Origin: Methanoculleus chikugoensis
Lineage (GTDB): Archaea > Halobacteriota > Methanomicrobia > Methanomicrobiales > Methanoculleaceae
Length of the DNA: 64,000 nt
Direction: 5' to 3'
Assembly: GCF_900095385.1 (NCBI RefSeq)
Contig: NZ_FMID01000017.1
Location: 1-64,000 of the forward strand
The position numbers were made by a program, and so were the translations under genes. Numbering within the stretch: the stretch's first letter is position 1; every line of letters starts with the position of its first letter. This document shows, piece by piece, positions 1 to 7,865 of the stretch. A model generated the notes under the pieces. The model did no database searches. It was not told the DNA's origin and worked only from the letters and a program-made list of their open reading frames with translations.

Positions 1-120
1 CTTACAGTATAGCGTGAACAGATCGCGACCGTCAGATACGTCCCCCTGCCCATCCAGAAGAGATGGATCAAGCATCACAAAGGATTGCCGGAAGCTGTCC
101 CGCGCCTCCTGTTTATTCGG

Positions 121-213
121 CTACAGTAGCCGGACCGAGACCTCGTGGATGCGCTTCTCGACCCCGCCCTTCACCCAGGGATAGACGGCGTCGTAGACGT
201 AGGCGATCTTCAG
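121..213 (-). pseudogene. N-terminal remnant of a group 1 glycosyltransferase
   Basis: About 30 codons match the N-terminus of GT4-family glycosyltransferases ([12 protein letters not shown], then [11 protein letters not shown]), followed at once by TAG. A GGGAGG Shine-Dalgarno sequence lies at 222-227, but the codon at the expected start is CTG. The sequence after the stop (1-120, minus strand) stays open in the same frame but no longer resembles a glycosyltransferase. I read it as the 5' end of a gene truncated by a rearrangement at about position 121. Confidence 0.55.
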
Positions 214-278
214 ACGGGTAGCCTCCCGGTGAATAGGTTGTGGGGGGAGGTGGATAAGGGTATTCGTTTTGGGAACGA

Positions 279-444
279 CTTCCCCAAAGGGGAAGGGGTT
301 CAAGCACCGCAAGGTGCGAGGAACGACTGACCGAAGGGTGCGACGTTCCTCGGGAATGCAAAGGGCCGGAGCAAGAGCACAAAAGGTGCGAACGGAGTTT
401 GAGAAACCCAAAGGGTTTCGAAGAACGACGTTCCGACAGGAACG
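279..444. repeat. Cluster of short hairpins
   Basis: Consecutive short inverted repeats with purine-rich loops: 279-295 (CTTCCCC/GGGGAAG, loop AAA), 304-317 (GCACC/GGTGC), 319-350 (AGGAACG/CGTTCCT), 377-389 (GCAC/GTGC), 403-419 (GAAACCC/GGGTTTC, loop AAA), 429-444 (CGTTCC/GGAACG). The stretch between the glycosyltransferase remnant and the antitoxin gene holds no convincing gene; the open frames here are by-products of the hairpins. Confidence 0.65.
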
Positions 445-541
445 GAGCGGGCACCGGCCCTGTCGGGGGGCCATTATGGCACATTTATTCATTGTGGCAA
501 ATGTGCACACCAATAAATATCATGACGATCCACGGAGATGC

Positions 542-772
542 ATGTCTTCCGCCACAAGCGACGCCGGCAGCCAGATCAAGCGCATTCCCGTGAAAGAACC
601 CACCTGGAGGGACCTGCACGACCTCAAAGAGGCCGGAGAGAGCTATGATGAGCTGCTTGGCCGGATGATCCGGCGCGAGCGTGACTATCGCGACTGGAAG
701 ATGATCGTCGAGATTGAGGAGTCCGGCGAGTTCGTAGTCTTCGACCCGGACGACCTCCTGCAGGATGACTGA
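542..772 (+). CDS. VapB/DUF7557-like antitoxin
   Basis: A 76-residue acidic protein. Its core (IPVKEPTWRDLHDLKEAGES, then YDELLGRMI) resembles small archaeal antitoxins in which a short N-terminal DNA-binding segment precedes a toxin-binding helix. I chose ATG 542 because CGGAG lies just upstream and an AATAAATA box sits at 511-518; an upstream in-frame ATG at 476 would add a segment unlike the family. The gene lies 21 bp before a RelE-type toxin gene, so it is probably its antitoxin and an autorepressor. The antitoxin role is inferred from context and length. Confidence 0.7.
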   Translation: MSSATSDAGSQIKRIPVKEPTWRDLHDLKEAGESYDELLGRMIRRERDYRDWKMIVEIEESGEFVVFDPDDLLQDD

Positions 773-793
773 GGCACTTGGGAGCAGGAGAGC

Positions 794-1075
794 GTGTTCA
801 CCGTTCTGATCGAGAGGAAGGCACGGGAGCTCTTAAAGCGTCTCCCCAAAAAGACCCGGCGCATCGTCGTCGAAAAGATCCAGGAACTCGCGGAGGACCC
901 GTTTCCGGGAGGGAACAAAGAGAAACTTGAGTATCCCCATCCCCCTGCAGTCTACCGCCTCCATATCAGCAGATCCTTCACTGTTTTTTATATCATCGAG
1001 CATCAGGAGAGCATCGTCAAGATCGAGAAGATCGTGACGATCGAGATGGCGCACAAGGAGTATTCACGCCGGTGA
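794..1075 (+). CDS. RelE/ParE-type toxin
   Basis: A 93-residue basic protein of the RelE/ParE fold: N-terminal FTVLIERKARELLKRLPKK, a central segment with PFPGGNKEKL, and a C-terminal YRLHISRSFTVFYII strand pair followed by a KIEKIVT strand. RelE toxins cut mRNA on the ribosome and ParE toxins poison gyrase; this sequence does not decide between them. The start is GTG at 794, preceded by GGAGCAGGAG. It follows the antitoxin gene and is probably cotranscribed with it. Confidence 0.82.
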   Translation: MFTVLIERKARELLKRLPKKTRRIVVEKIQELAEDPFPGGNKEKLEYPHPPAVYRLHISRSFTVFYIIEHQESIVKIEKIVTIEMAHKEYSRR

Positions 1076-1178
1076 GACCCCGGCCGGGTGCTGGCCGCAT
1101 CCCCACCCCCACGGCAGGGGAGCGCGATCCAGCCGTACCCCTTAATTACCGCCTGCCCCCAAGATCAACGTACGACCT

Positions 1179-3617
1179 ATGGCTCCCGCTGCATTGAAAG
1201 AACATAAATCCGCCCTCACCGCCGCCGCGCTCCTCATCTTCATGCTCGTGGCGGTTCTCCTCCGCGCAATCCCCCACGCCGCGCTCGTCGACGGCTCGTT
1301 CACCAGCCTCATCGGCACCGACGCCTGGTACAACCTCCGCCAGGTCGAGGCGATCGCGGCGAACTACCCGGGCTACGCCTGGTTCGACCCCATGACCGCC
1401 TACCCGACAGGGAAAGAGGTCGCGTGGGGGCCGCTCTTCCCGCTCATCACCGCCACCCTCTGCATCGTCGCCGGGGCGGCCTCCCGGCCCGAGATCGTCT
1501 ACGTCGCCGCGTGGGTTCCCCCGCTCCTCGCCGCCGCCGTCGTCCCGGTCGTCTACCTCACCGGGAAGGCCGTCGCCGACAGGACGACCGGGCTCGTCGC
1601 CGCCGGGCTCATCGTGATCGTCTCGGCCTCGTTCTTCGCGCGGTCGATCTTCGGGTTCGTCGACCACCACGTTGCGGAGACCCTCTTCTCCACCCTCTTC
1701 TGCCTCGCCTACATCGCCGCGCTCGCGTATGCCGCCCGGCACCCGGTCACGCTCCGGGAACCTAAAACCATCCTCCCCGTCGCCCTCCTCGGCCTCGGCG
1801 CCGGGGCCGCCTACCTCCTCGGCCTCCTCGTCATGCCGACGATCATCCTCTTCGCGCTCATCGCCGGGATCTTCACGGTGCTCCAGGCCGTCCGGAACCA
1901 CCTCGACGGCACCGGGCCGGAGGGACTCCTCATCGTCAACGCCGTCACGTTCGCTCTTCCCGCAATCTTCCTGCCGCTATCCGGGTTCATGGTCGACGGG
2001 ATGTCGCTCTCGCTCTACTCCGTCGCCCACGTCTACGCCTACCTCCTCCTGATCGCCGCGACCGCACTCCTCGCCGGGATCTCGCTGGCGCTCAAAGGGA
2101 AGCAGAACGAGTACCTCGCCGCCCTTGCCGCACTCACCATCGCCGCCGTCGCCTTCCTCAACCTCACCCATATCGGGAAGGTGATGGGGAGCGGCCTGAT
2201 AACCTTCTTCGGCCGGGATATGACCGCCACCGCCATCCGGGAGATGGCCCCGTGGGATGCCGGAATCGCGTGGCAGAGTTTCAACGTCGGCCTCCTCCTC
2301 ATCCCCGCCGGGCTCGTCCTCCTCGCCCTCAGGTTCCGGCGCGAGAACCGCCCCGAACTCCTCTTCACGATCGTCTGGTCGGTCGTCATCCTGATCGCGA
2401 CCATCCAGCACCTGCGGTTCGAGTACTACCTCGCCGTGAACCTCGCGCTCCTCGCCGCGGTCGTCGTCGCGTGGGCGCTTCAATTCGGGGTCGGGAAGAC
2501 CGCCGCGTACCTCCGGGAGCCCGAGACCAAAAAGAAGAAAAAAACGGTTCCCACCGCCGAGATCGCGGCCGTCGCCATGGCGGTCCTCCTCGTCGGAACC
2601 CTCGCCGGCGCATCGGCCTCGGAGAACCTCGGCTACGCGCAGAACGGCGTTTCCCGCACCATGCTCGCCGACGACTGGCGAAACGCACTTGAATGGATGG
2701 GCGAGAACACCCCCGACCCCGGCGTGGACTACTACGCGATCTACGACCCGAATACCTTCGCCTACCCCGAAGGGTCTTACGGCGTCATGTCCTGGTGGGA
2801 CTACGGCCACTGGATCACCTTCATCGCCCAGCGGATCCCCGTCACCAACCCCTTCCAGGACAACGTCCGGAGCGCCACCGGCTTCTTCCTCGCGACGAAC
2901 GAAGAGAAGGCCAATGCAGCCGGCTCACGCTACATCGTCACCGACGGCAGGATGGCCGCCGACGGCTTCCCGTCCATCGCCTACTGGCACGACACTGCCG
3001 CACTGGTCGACCCGTACGCAGCGGGACTTCTTGTAGCGGTCCCGGGAAGAGAGGACACCTACAGCATCGAATCGTTCTACAAAGCTGCCTACTACGAGAC
3101 AATGGTGGTAAGGCTGCAGGCCTTCGACGGAACGCTTGTAGAGCCGGAGAACGCACTCTACGTCGAGTACGACACCCGGTCGGTCCCGGAGACCGGGTAT
3201 CCGCTCCTCACCGGGAGCCAAAAGATAAGCCCGGCAGAGGCAGAGGCGGCGGTCGAGGCCTACGCGGGATCGGGCAAGGCCGCGGTCTTCGGGAGCGATA
3301 TCCGCTCTCCGGCCGGAACCGTCCCGGCGCTCAAGCACTACCGGCTCGTCTACGAGTCCTCGCCGGACTCCGCGACGAGCGTGAAGATCTTTGAGCGCGT
3401 CGAGGGCGCCGCGATCCCGGGCGAGGGCGTCATCGAGGTCGCGGTCGTCACCAACACCGGCCGGGAGTTCGTCTACCGGCAGGCAAGTGAGAACGGGACG
3501 TTCATCGTTCCCTACTCCACGACCGGAAACCCCTACGACGTGAAGACGATCGGGGGATACCGGATCGGGAACGAAGAGATCACGGTGACCGAGGAGGCCG
3601 TGACGCGGAGAGCGTAG
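1179..3617 (+). CDS. aglB: Oligosaccharyltransferase AglB (STT3 family)
   Basis: An 812-residue membrane enzyme that transfers a lipid-linked glycan to asparagine in N-X-S/T sequons of secreted proteins on the outer face of the membrane. The N-terminal half has about a dozen hydrophobic helices. The first acidic motif is GTDAWYNLRQ near residue 48, the second is FVDHHVAE near 165, and the WWDYG catalytic signature is at residues 539-543. The C-terminal third is a soluble domain. The length is normal for archaeal AglB. The many N-glycosylation sequons in the secreted proteins at 25-63 kb are plausible substrates. Its end overlaps the convergent lipid synthase gene by 38 bp. Confidence 0.94.
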   Translation: MAPAALKEHKSALTAAALLIFMLVAVLLRAIPHAALVDGSFTSLIGTDAWYNLRQVEAIAANYPGYAWFDPMTAYPTGKEVAWGPLFPLITATLCIVAGAASRPEIVYVAAWVPPLLAAAVVPVVYLTGKAVADRTTGLVAAGLIVIVSASFFARSIFGFVDHHVAETLFSTLFCLAYIAALAYAARHPVTLREPKTILPVALLGLGAGAAYLLGLLVMPTIILFALIAGIFTVLQAVRNHLDGTGPEGLLIVNAVTFALPAIFLPLSGFMVDGMSLSLYSVAHVYAYLLLIAATALLAGISLALKGKQNEYLAALAALTIAAVAFLNLTHIGKVMGSGLITFFGRDMTATAIREMAPWDAGIAWQSFNVGLLLIPAGLVLLALRFRRENRPELLFTIVWSVVILIATIQHLRFEYYLAVNLALLAAVVVAWALQFGVGKTAAYLREPETKKKKKTVPTAEIAAVAMAVLLVGTLAGASASENLGYAQNGVSRTMLADDWRNALEWMGENTPDPGVDYYAIYDPNTFAYPEGSYGVMSWWDYGHWITFIAQRIPVTNPFQDNVRSATGFFLATNEEKANAAGSRYIVTDGRMAADGFPSIAYWHDTAALVDPYAAGLLVAVPGREDTYSIESFYKAAYYETMVVRLQAFDGTLVEPENALYVEYDTRSVPETGYPLLTGSQKISPAEAEAAVEAYAGSGKAAVFGSDIRSPAGTVPALKHYRLVYESSPDSATSVKIFERVEGAAIPGEGVIEVAVVTNTGREFVYRQASENGTFIVPYSTTGNPYDVKTIGGYRIGNEEITVTEEAVTRRA

Positions 3618-4182
3618 CCCCCCGGACAGCGAGGAGTCTTCGCGCCGCAGTAACGTTCGTCGCGACCGCAAGGACCACGAGCGCCGGGAGGACGAGACCC
3701 GTCACCAGCCCGGCGATGATGACCGCGATCCGCTCCGGCCGGGCAAAGAACCCGGCCCGGCACTCGATCCCGAGCCCCTCGGCGCGGGCCCGGGCGTAAC
3801 TGACCATCAGCGAGCCGATTGCGGCGAAGAAAGCAGCCTCGACGCCCCAGGGCGTCCCCGCCCCCGCGTAATACACGACGAGCCCCCCGTAGACCGCCGC
3901 CTCGGCGTAGCGGTCCAGGAACGAGTCGAGGAACGCCCCGAAGGGAGAGGCGGCGCCGGTCACCCGGGCGAGCGCCCCGTCGAGGGCGTCGAAGACGCAG
4001 GATGCGGCGACGACGAGCCCGGCGAAGAAGAACGATCCGGCGGCGCAGAGGACTCCCGCGGCAGCCATCCCGAGAAACCCGAGCAGGGTGAGGGTGTTCG
4101 GGGTCGCCCCCGTCCGGGCAACGAGGGCCGCAATCCGCGTGAGCGCCCCGTTCAGCCGTCCCCGGAGGTGCTCCTCGATCAC
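3580..4182 (-). CDS. CDP-alcohol phosphatidyltransferase (archaetidylinositol-phosphate synthase-like)
   Basis: A 200-residue membrane enzyme that would attach an alcohol-phosphate headgroup to CDP-archaeol. The family signature is complete: FDALDGALARV, then GAFLDSFLDRY, giving D-x2-DG-x2-AR-x-G-x3-D-x3-D. About six hydrophobic helices follow the usual pattern. The N-terminal RGRLNGALTRIAALVARTG and TPNTLT resemble archaeal inositol-phosphate synthases, but the substrate is not proven. Start is GTG 4182 with GGGGTGA upstream. It converges on aglB, overlapping by 38 bp. Confidence 0.85.
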   Translation of the reverse strand: MIEEHLRGRLNGALTRIAALVARTGATPNTLTLLGFLGMAAAGVLCAAGSFFFAGLVVAASCVFDALDGALARVTGAASPFGAFLDSFLDRYAEAAVYGGLVVYYAGAGTPWGVEAAFFAAIGSLMVSYARARAEGLGIECRAGFFARPERIAVIIAGLVTGLVLPALVVLAVATNVTAARRLLAVRGATLSASRPPRSP

Positions 4183-4224
4183 CGGCCCGTCACCCCGAAG
4201 AGCTGATCCGCGACCGCTGCCGAC

Positions 4225-4238
4225 CCTGCCATGGCAGG
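4225..4238. repeat. 14-bp perfect palindrome
   Basis: CCTGCCATGGCAGG lies between the divergent lipid synthase and ATPase genes. It could be a protein-binding site; nothing else supports a role. Confidence 0.3.
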
Positions 4239-4286
4239 AGATCGTCGTTCCCGGGAGATAAGGGTGTCTCCGGGTGGCGGCACCGT

Positions 4287-4323
4287 AATAATTATATTCA
4301 TAATAATTATATCTATAATCATT
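4287..4323 (+). promoter_or_regulatory. AT-rich tandem repeats before the ATPase gene
   Basis: Two adjacent 15-bp units (AATAATTATATTCAT at 4287 and AATAATTATATCTAT at 4302, 13 of 15 identical) are followed by a partial third unit that runs into the ATG at 4324. The block is almost pure A/T inside GC-rich DNA and includes TATA-like sequence. It leaves no room for a Shine-Dalgarno site, so the transcript may be leaderless. An autoregulatory role is inference. Confidence 0.5.
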
Positions 4324-5706
4324 ATGAGGTTCTACGGCAGGGAGCGGGAACTCCAGCTGATGGAGCACCTCTACGCCCGGACTCCCTCCTTCCTCGTCGT
4401 CACCGGCAGGCGAAGGGTCGGCAAGACCGAGCTCATCAAGGAGTTCTGCAAAGGAAAACCAGCCCTCTACTTCTACGTCGATGGGAACAAGAGCATCGAA
4501 GCCCTCATAGAGGAGTTCGGGAGGCTGACGGCAGAGGCGCTCAACCTCCCCGGCTACATCAGGACTGACACCCCGGAGACATTCCTTGAGTTCCTCTTCT
4601 CCTACGATCAGCCGCTGATCGTCGTCTTCGACGAATTCCAGCGATTTTTGAAGGTTCATCCCTCGTTCATCTCTCAGATGCAGCGGTTCTGGGATATGAA
4701 GGGACGGGACTCGCACCTCTTCATTATCGTCTCCGGCTCGTCGGTCGGGATGATCCGGGAGATCTTCCTTGAAGGAAACGCCCCCCTCTTCCGGCGTGCC
4801 GACAACATCCTGACGCTTCGGCCGTTCGGCCCCCGGGAGTGCCTCACAATCCTCGACGACCTGGGTGTCCGGGACCCGGCGGACCAGCTTGACCTCTACC
4901 TCCTCTTCGGTGGGACGATCTACTACTACACGTTCCTTGAGAAGTATGAGTGCACCGACCTCGAGAGCGCTCTTGACCGGCTCGTCCTCGACGACCTCGC
5001 CCCCCTCCGCCGGGAGATGAGCGATGTCGTGGTCGAGGAGTTCGGGCGGGAGCATGCGACCTACTACGAGATCCTCGCCGCCATCGCCGGGGGGAAGAGA
5101 TCCCAGAAAGAGATCGCCGACGTTGTCCGCCTTCCTCCGACCTCGCTCCCCCCGTACCTGCGTGACCTTGTTGACCTCCTCGGGGTCATCGAGTACCGGG
5201 TGCCGGTCACCGAGAGGGGAAAACGCTCGAAGATGGGCAGATACGTCTTTGTGGACAACTTTTTCCGGTTCTATGCCCACTACATCTATCGGAACATGAG
5301 TCTGTACGAGAGCGGGCGCTTCAGCCTCCTGAAAGACCGGATTCTCCGGGAGTGGAAAGGTTTCTCGGGCCGGGCCTTCGAAGAGATGCTGCGAGGCCTC
5401 CTCGCCCGGGACCTCGCGGAGAGGTACGAGGAGATCGGTCCCTGGTGGAACCGCCGGGGAGACGAGATCGACCTCCTTGCCCTCGGACCGGCAGGAAACC
5501 TCGCCGTCGAGATCAAGAATCGCGACCTCTCCCTTGCTGAGGCCCGCGGCATCCTTGCCACCCTGGAGGAGAAGATACCGCTCGTGAAGGGACTCCTACA
5601 GCCAGCAGCCACCGGCATCGCCGCCCGCACCGTCGAGGGCAAGGCGGCGCTCCGGGCAGGAGGGTTCTACGCCATGGACCTCGAAGACCTCGGGCTAAGA
5701 CGTTGA
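4324..5706 (+). CDS. Archaeal AAA-type ATPase with DUF234 nuclease-like C-terminus
   Basis: 460 residues. The N-terminal STAND/AAA-like domain has FYGRERELQLM, Walker A GRRRVGKTELI near residue 28, and a Walker B-like LIVVFDEFQRF near 100. A winged-helix segment is near residues 255-310. The C-terminal domain (about 345-460) has the PD-(D/E)XK pattern RRGDEIDLLAL with VEIKN, typical of DUF234. Such proteins (COG1672) are abundant, mobile and of unknown role in archaea; defence or element maintenance has been suggested. It stands alone between unrelated genes. Confidence 0.82.
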   Translation: MRFYGRERELQLMEHLYARTPSFLVVTGRRRVGKTELIKEFCKGKPALYFYVDGNKSIEALIEEFGRLTAEALNLPGYIRTDTPETFLEFLFSYDQPLIVVFDEFQRFLKVHPSFISQMQRFWDMKGRDSHLFIIVSGSSVGMIREIFLEGNAPLFRRADNILTLRPFGPRECLTILDDLGVRDPADQLDLYLLFGGTIYYYTFLEKYECTDLESALDRLVLDDLAPLRREMSDVVVEEFGREHATYYEILAAIAGGKRSQKEIADVVRLPPTSLPPYLRDLVDLLGVIEYRVPVTERGKRSKMGRYVFVDNFFRFYAHYIYRNMSLYESGRFSLLKDRILREWKGFSGRAFEEMLRGLLARDLAERYEEIGPWWNRRGDEIDLLALGPAGNLAVEIKNRDLSLAEARGILATLEEKIPLVKGLLQPAATGIAARTVEGKAALRAGGFYAMDLEDLGLRR

Positions 5707-5782
5707 CGCTCTCCCCCTGGCGATGGATCGGGGATTTCCTGGACCCCGGACCTGTGCCGCGATCACAAAAACAAGGAAGCGC

Positions 5783-6631
5783 CTAGGACGTCCCACCGCA
5801 CCCGCAGGTGCAACCCGCCGGTCTCCTGGCGGCGACCTTTACGCTCACGATGCTCGCTTTGAGCGACGCCATCTCGTCGGCATCGATGCCCTCGATGACC
5901 GCGGCGAGGTCCGGCTCGCTCACGATATGCTCGAGCGGGAAGACCGTCTCCCCCTGGACCGTGACCCCCGTAAAGCCTGCAGCGGCGATATGGCCGAGAT
6001 ACTCTTCCTTCGGCAGCGCTCCTGCAACGCAGCTGTTGTAGAGGAGCGCTGAGTCCCGAACCTGCTCCGGGAGCGGCGCCGCGAGCACGATATCGGAGAC
6101 CATGAGCCTCCCGCCGGGGCGGAGGACCCGAAGCGCCTCCCGAAAGACCTGCGGTTTGTCGGGAGAGAGGTTGATGACGCAGTTCGAGATGATCACGTCG
6201 ACTGAACTGTCTGCCACCGGCAGGTGCTCGATCTCGCCGAGGCGGAACTCCACGCTCGTGCGGCCGCTCTTCTTCGCGTTCTCCCGCGCTTTATCAAGCA
6301 TATCGGGCGTCATGTCGACCCCGATGACGCGGCCCGTCGGGCCGACCCGCTCCGCCGCAAGGAAAGAATCGAACCCCGCCCCCGACCCCAGGTCGAGGAC
6401 GACCTCGCCTTCCCGGAGAGAGGCGAGCGCCACCGGGTTGCCGCATCCGAGCCCCAGGTTTGCCCCCTCCGGCACCTGTTCGAGGTCTTCCTCCGAGTAG
6501 CCGAGCCCGAGACTCACCGAGTCTGCCGTCATACCGGTGCCGCAGCACCCGATACCGCACCCGCACCCACCCTGTTGGGCGATCTCTCCGTAGGCGATGC
6601 GCACCTGTTTGTGAACATCCTCTTTCTTCAT
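5783..6631 (-). CDS. arsM: Arsenite S-adenosylmethionine methyltransferase
   Basis: A 282-residue cytosolic enzyme that methylates As(III). The SAM-binding motif [15 protein letters not shown] is near residues 79-93 and the acidic second motif is GVDMTPDML. Conserved cysteines for arsenite binding lie in SNCVINL and [11 protein letters not shown], with further cysteine clusters at the N-terminus ([11 protein letters not shown]) and C-terminus (CTCGCGG). The length fits ArsM. It is cotranscribed with the AbrB-like gene 15 bp upstream, which probably regulates it. Confidence 0.92.
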   Translation of the reverse strand: MKKEDVHKQVRIAYGEIAQQGGCGCGIGCCGTGMTADSVSLGLGYSEEDLEQVPEGANLGLGCGNPVALASLREGEVVLDLGSGAGFDSFLAAERVGPTGRVIGVDMTPDMLDKARENAKKSGRTSVEFRLGEIEHLPVADSSVDVIISNCVINLSPDKPQVFREALRVLRPGGRLMVSDIVLAAPLPEQVRDSALLYNSCVAGALPKEEYLGHIAAAGFTGVTVQGETVFPLEHIVSEPDLAAVIEGIDADEMASLKASIVSVKVAARRPAGCTCGCGGTS

Positions 6632-6646
6632 CGCGATAACTCCTGG

Positions 6647-6916
6647 TCAGTCTTGCTCTCCTCTGCCTGCGAGATCCTCCGCCATGGGGGAGAGCAGCGT
6701 CGTCACCATGCCGTTGAAGTGGCTCGCCTTGATCAGCGTGATGCAACAGACGTCCCCTTCCTCCCCCCAGAAGACGACCGCAAGCCGGTCGCCGGGAGCG
6801 ATCCCCGCACGCTCGCGGATATCCTTCGGGAGCACCACCTGCCCCCGTGCGTCGACGCTCATGACCGCCTCGATCGTGCAGGAGGAACTCCGTTCAGCGC
6901 TCTGTGTGGGTACCAT
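6647..6916 (-). CDS. AbrB/SpoVT-like regulator upstream of arsM
   Basis: An 89-residue protein with a swapped-hairpin AbrB domain: SVDARGQVVLPKDIRERAGI, PGDRLAVVFW, then GDVCCITLIK. The paired cysteines CC after the domain could bind a metal or metalloid. Similar proteins are annotated beside arsM or hgcAB in anaerobes. Start ATG 6916 has GGTGAG upstream. It is first in the arsM operon, and a palindrome at 6966-6985 lies upstream. A role as metalloid-responsive autoregulator is inference. Confidence 0.75.
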   Translation of the reverse strand: MVPTQSAERSSSCTIEAVMSVDARGQVVLPKDIRERAGIAPGDRLAVVFWGEEGDVCCITLIKASHFNGMVTTLLSPMAEDLAGRGEQD

Positions 6917-6965
6917 ACGGCTCACCGGATAGGGTTGTCGGCGGCAGCATATCCATTTATCGGAA

Positions 6966-6985
6966 TATTCTGAATTTTCAGAATA
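6966..6985. promoter_or_regulatory. Palindromic operator upstream of the AbrB-arsM operon
   Basis: TATTCTGA-ATTT-TCAGAATA is a perfect 8-bp inverted repeat 50 bp upstream of the AbrB-like gene, in an AT-rich stretch that also contains the probable TATA region (catttat at 6953). It is the obvious candidate operator for this operon. Confidence 0.6.
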
Positions 6986-7166
6986 CCCCGTGCGATCGAG
7001 GGGCGCCGACCTCCGGCGACGATCCGGGAAGGGGGCGCTACCGCCCACAAAGCCGATCGTTCCAGTCAGGGCGGGCCCGAACCTCCATCCGCCGGCCACG
7101 GGGGCGGAGCGCGGCGCACTTATATCCCGGGAGCGACAAGAGTTTGATGATCACCAGGCCGAGACC

Positions 7167-7574
7167 ATGGATGCGAACATGCGGGAAGCAGGGCGGTGGC
7201 TGCGCCAGGGGGAGAGGGATCTCGTCAGCGCGAGGAACAGCTGCCGGTCCGGCGATTTTGAATGGGCATGCTTCCAGGCACAGCAGAGTGCAGAGAAAAC
7301 CCTGAAGGCCCTGCTCTATGCCCGGGGATACCGGAGGATCCTGACGCATTCTGTCTACGAACTGATCAGGGAGATCGGCGAGTACGAGCCCTCGTTCCTG
7401 GCGCTGAAGAGTGAGGCAAAGGCACTTGATGCCGCTTATATAACGACCCGATATCCGGACAGCATCGTGGGGAACCTGACACCATCGGAGTACTACGACC
7501 GGGAGGATGCCGAAGAATGCATCGAGCATGCGGATTCGATCTGCAGTGCCGCGAGAGAAGCGCTCGCCGGGTGA
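7167..7574 (+). CDS. HEPN-domain protein (module 1)
   Basis: A 135-residue all-helical HEPN protein: AGRWLRQGERDLVSARNS, FEWACFQAQQSAEKTLKALL, then a C-terminal TTRYPD segment. HEPN proteins paired with minimal nucleotidyltransferases are toxins, usually RNases. ATG 7167 follows a TATA-like CTTATATCC at 7119. It overlaps the nucleotidyltransferase start by one base (TGATG), so the two are translationally coupled. Confidence 0.88.
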   Translation: MDANMREAGRWLRQGERDLVSARNSCRSGDFEWACFQAQQSAEKTLKALLYARGYRRILTHSVYELIREIGEYEPSFLALKSEAKALDAAYITTRYPDSIVGNLTPSEYYDREDAEECIEHADSICSAAREALAG

Positions 7575-7861
7575 TGGAGCAGGTCCGGGTTCTCGCCCGC
7601 GAGATCCGGGCGCGCCGGCGTGTCAGCGCCATCATCCTCTACGGGTCGTTCTCACGCGGGGACTTCCACGAGGAGAGCGACGTCGACCTGATCGTCGTCG
7701 GCGACTTCCCCGAGCGTCCCCACAAACGTGCGGCCTTCATCATCGGCCTCACCGACCTCCCGGTCGAACCGCTCTGCTACACCGACGAGGAGTTCGCCGA
7801 CCTGATCCGGGAGGAGAACCCGTTCGTCCTCCAGGCACTGGCCGAAAGTACCCGGGTGTAG
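7574..7861 (+). CDS. Minimal nucleotidyltransferase (MNT, module 1)
   Basis: A 95-residue nucleotidyltransferase with the family signature GSFSRGDFHEESDVDLIVVG near residues 24-43 (GS-x-RG and D-x-D). In HEPN-MNT modules this protein acts as the antitoxin, in known cases by adding AMP to the toxin. Coupled to the HEPN gene just upstream. The order toxin then antitoxin is opposite to the second module at 28.1 kb. Confidence 0.88.
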   Translation: MEQVRVLAREIRARRRVSAIILYGSFSRGDFHEESDVDLIVVGDFPERPHKRAAFIIGLTDLPVEPLCYTDEEFADLIREENPFVLQALAESTRV

Positions 7862-7865
7862 CCCC

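Noticed and set aside
1146-1901. Long minus-strand open frame opposite aglB
   Set aside because: It is rich in E, D, G and R, the usual shadow of a GC-rich gene on the other strand, and has no recognisable motif.
2925-3671. 248-codon minus-strand frame at the end of aglB
   Set aside because: Lies within aglB and lacks a ribosome site or family similarity; shadow frame.
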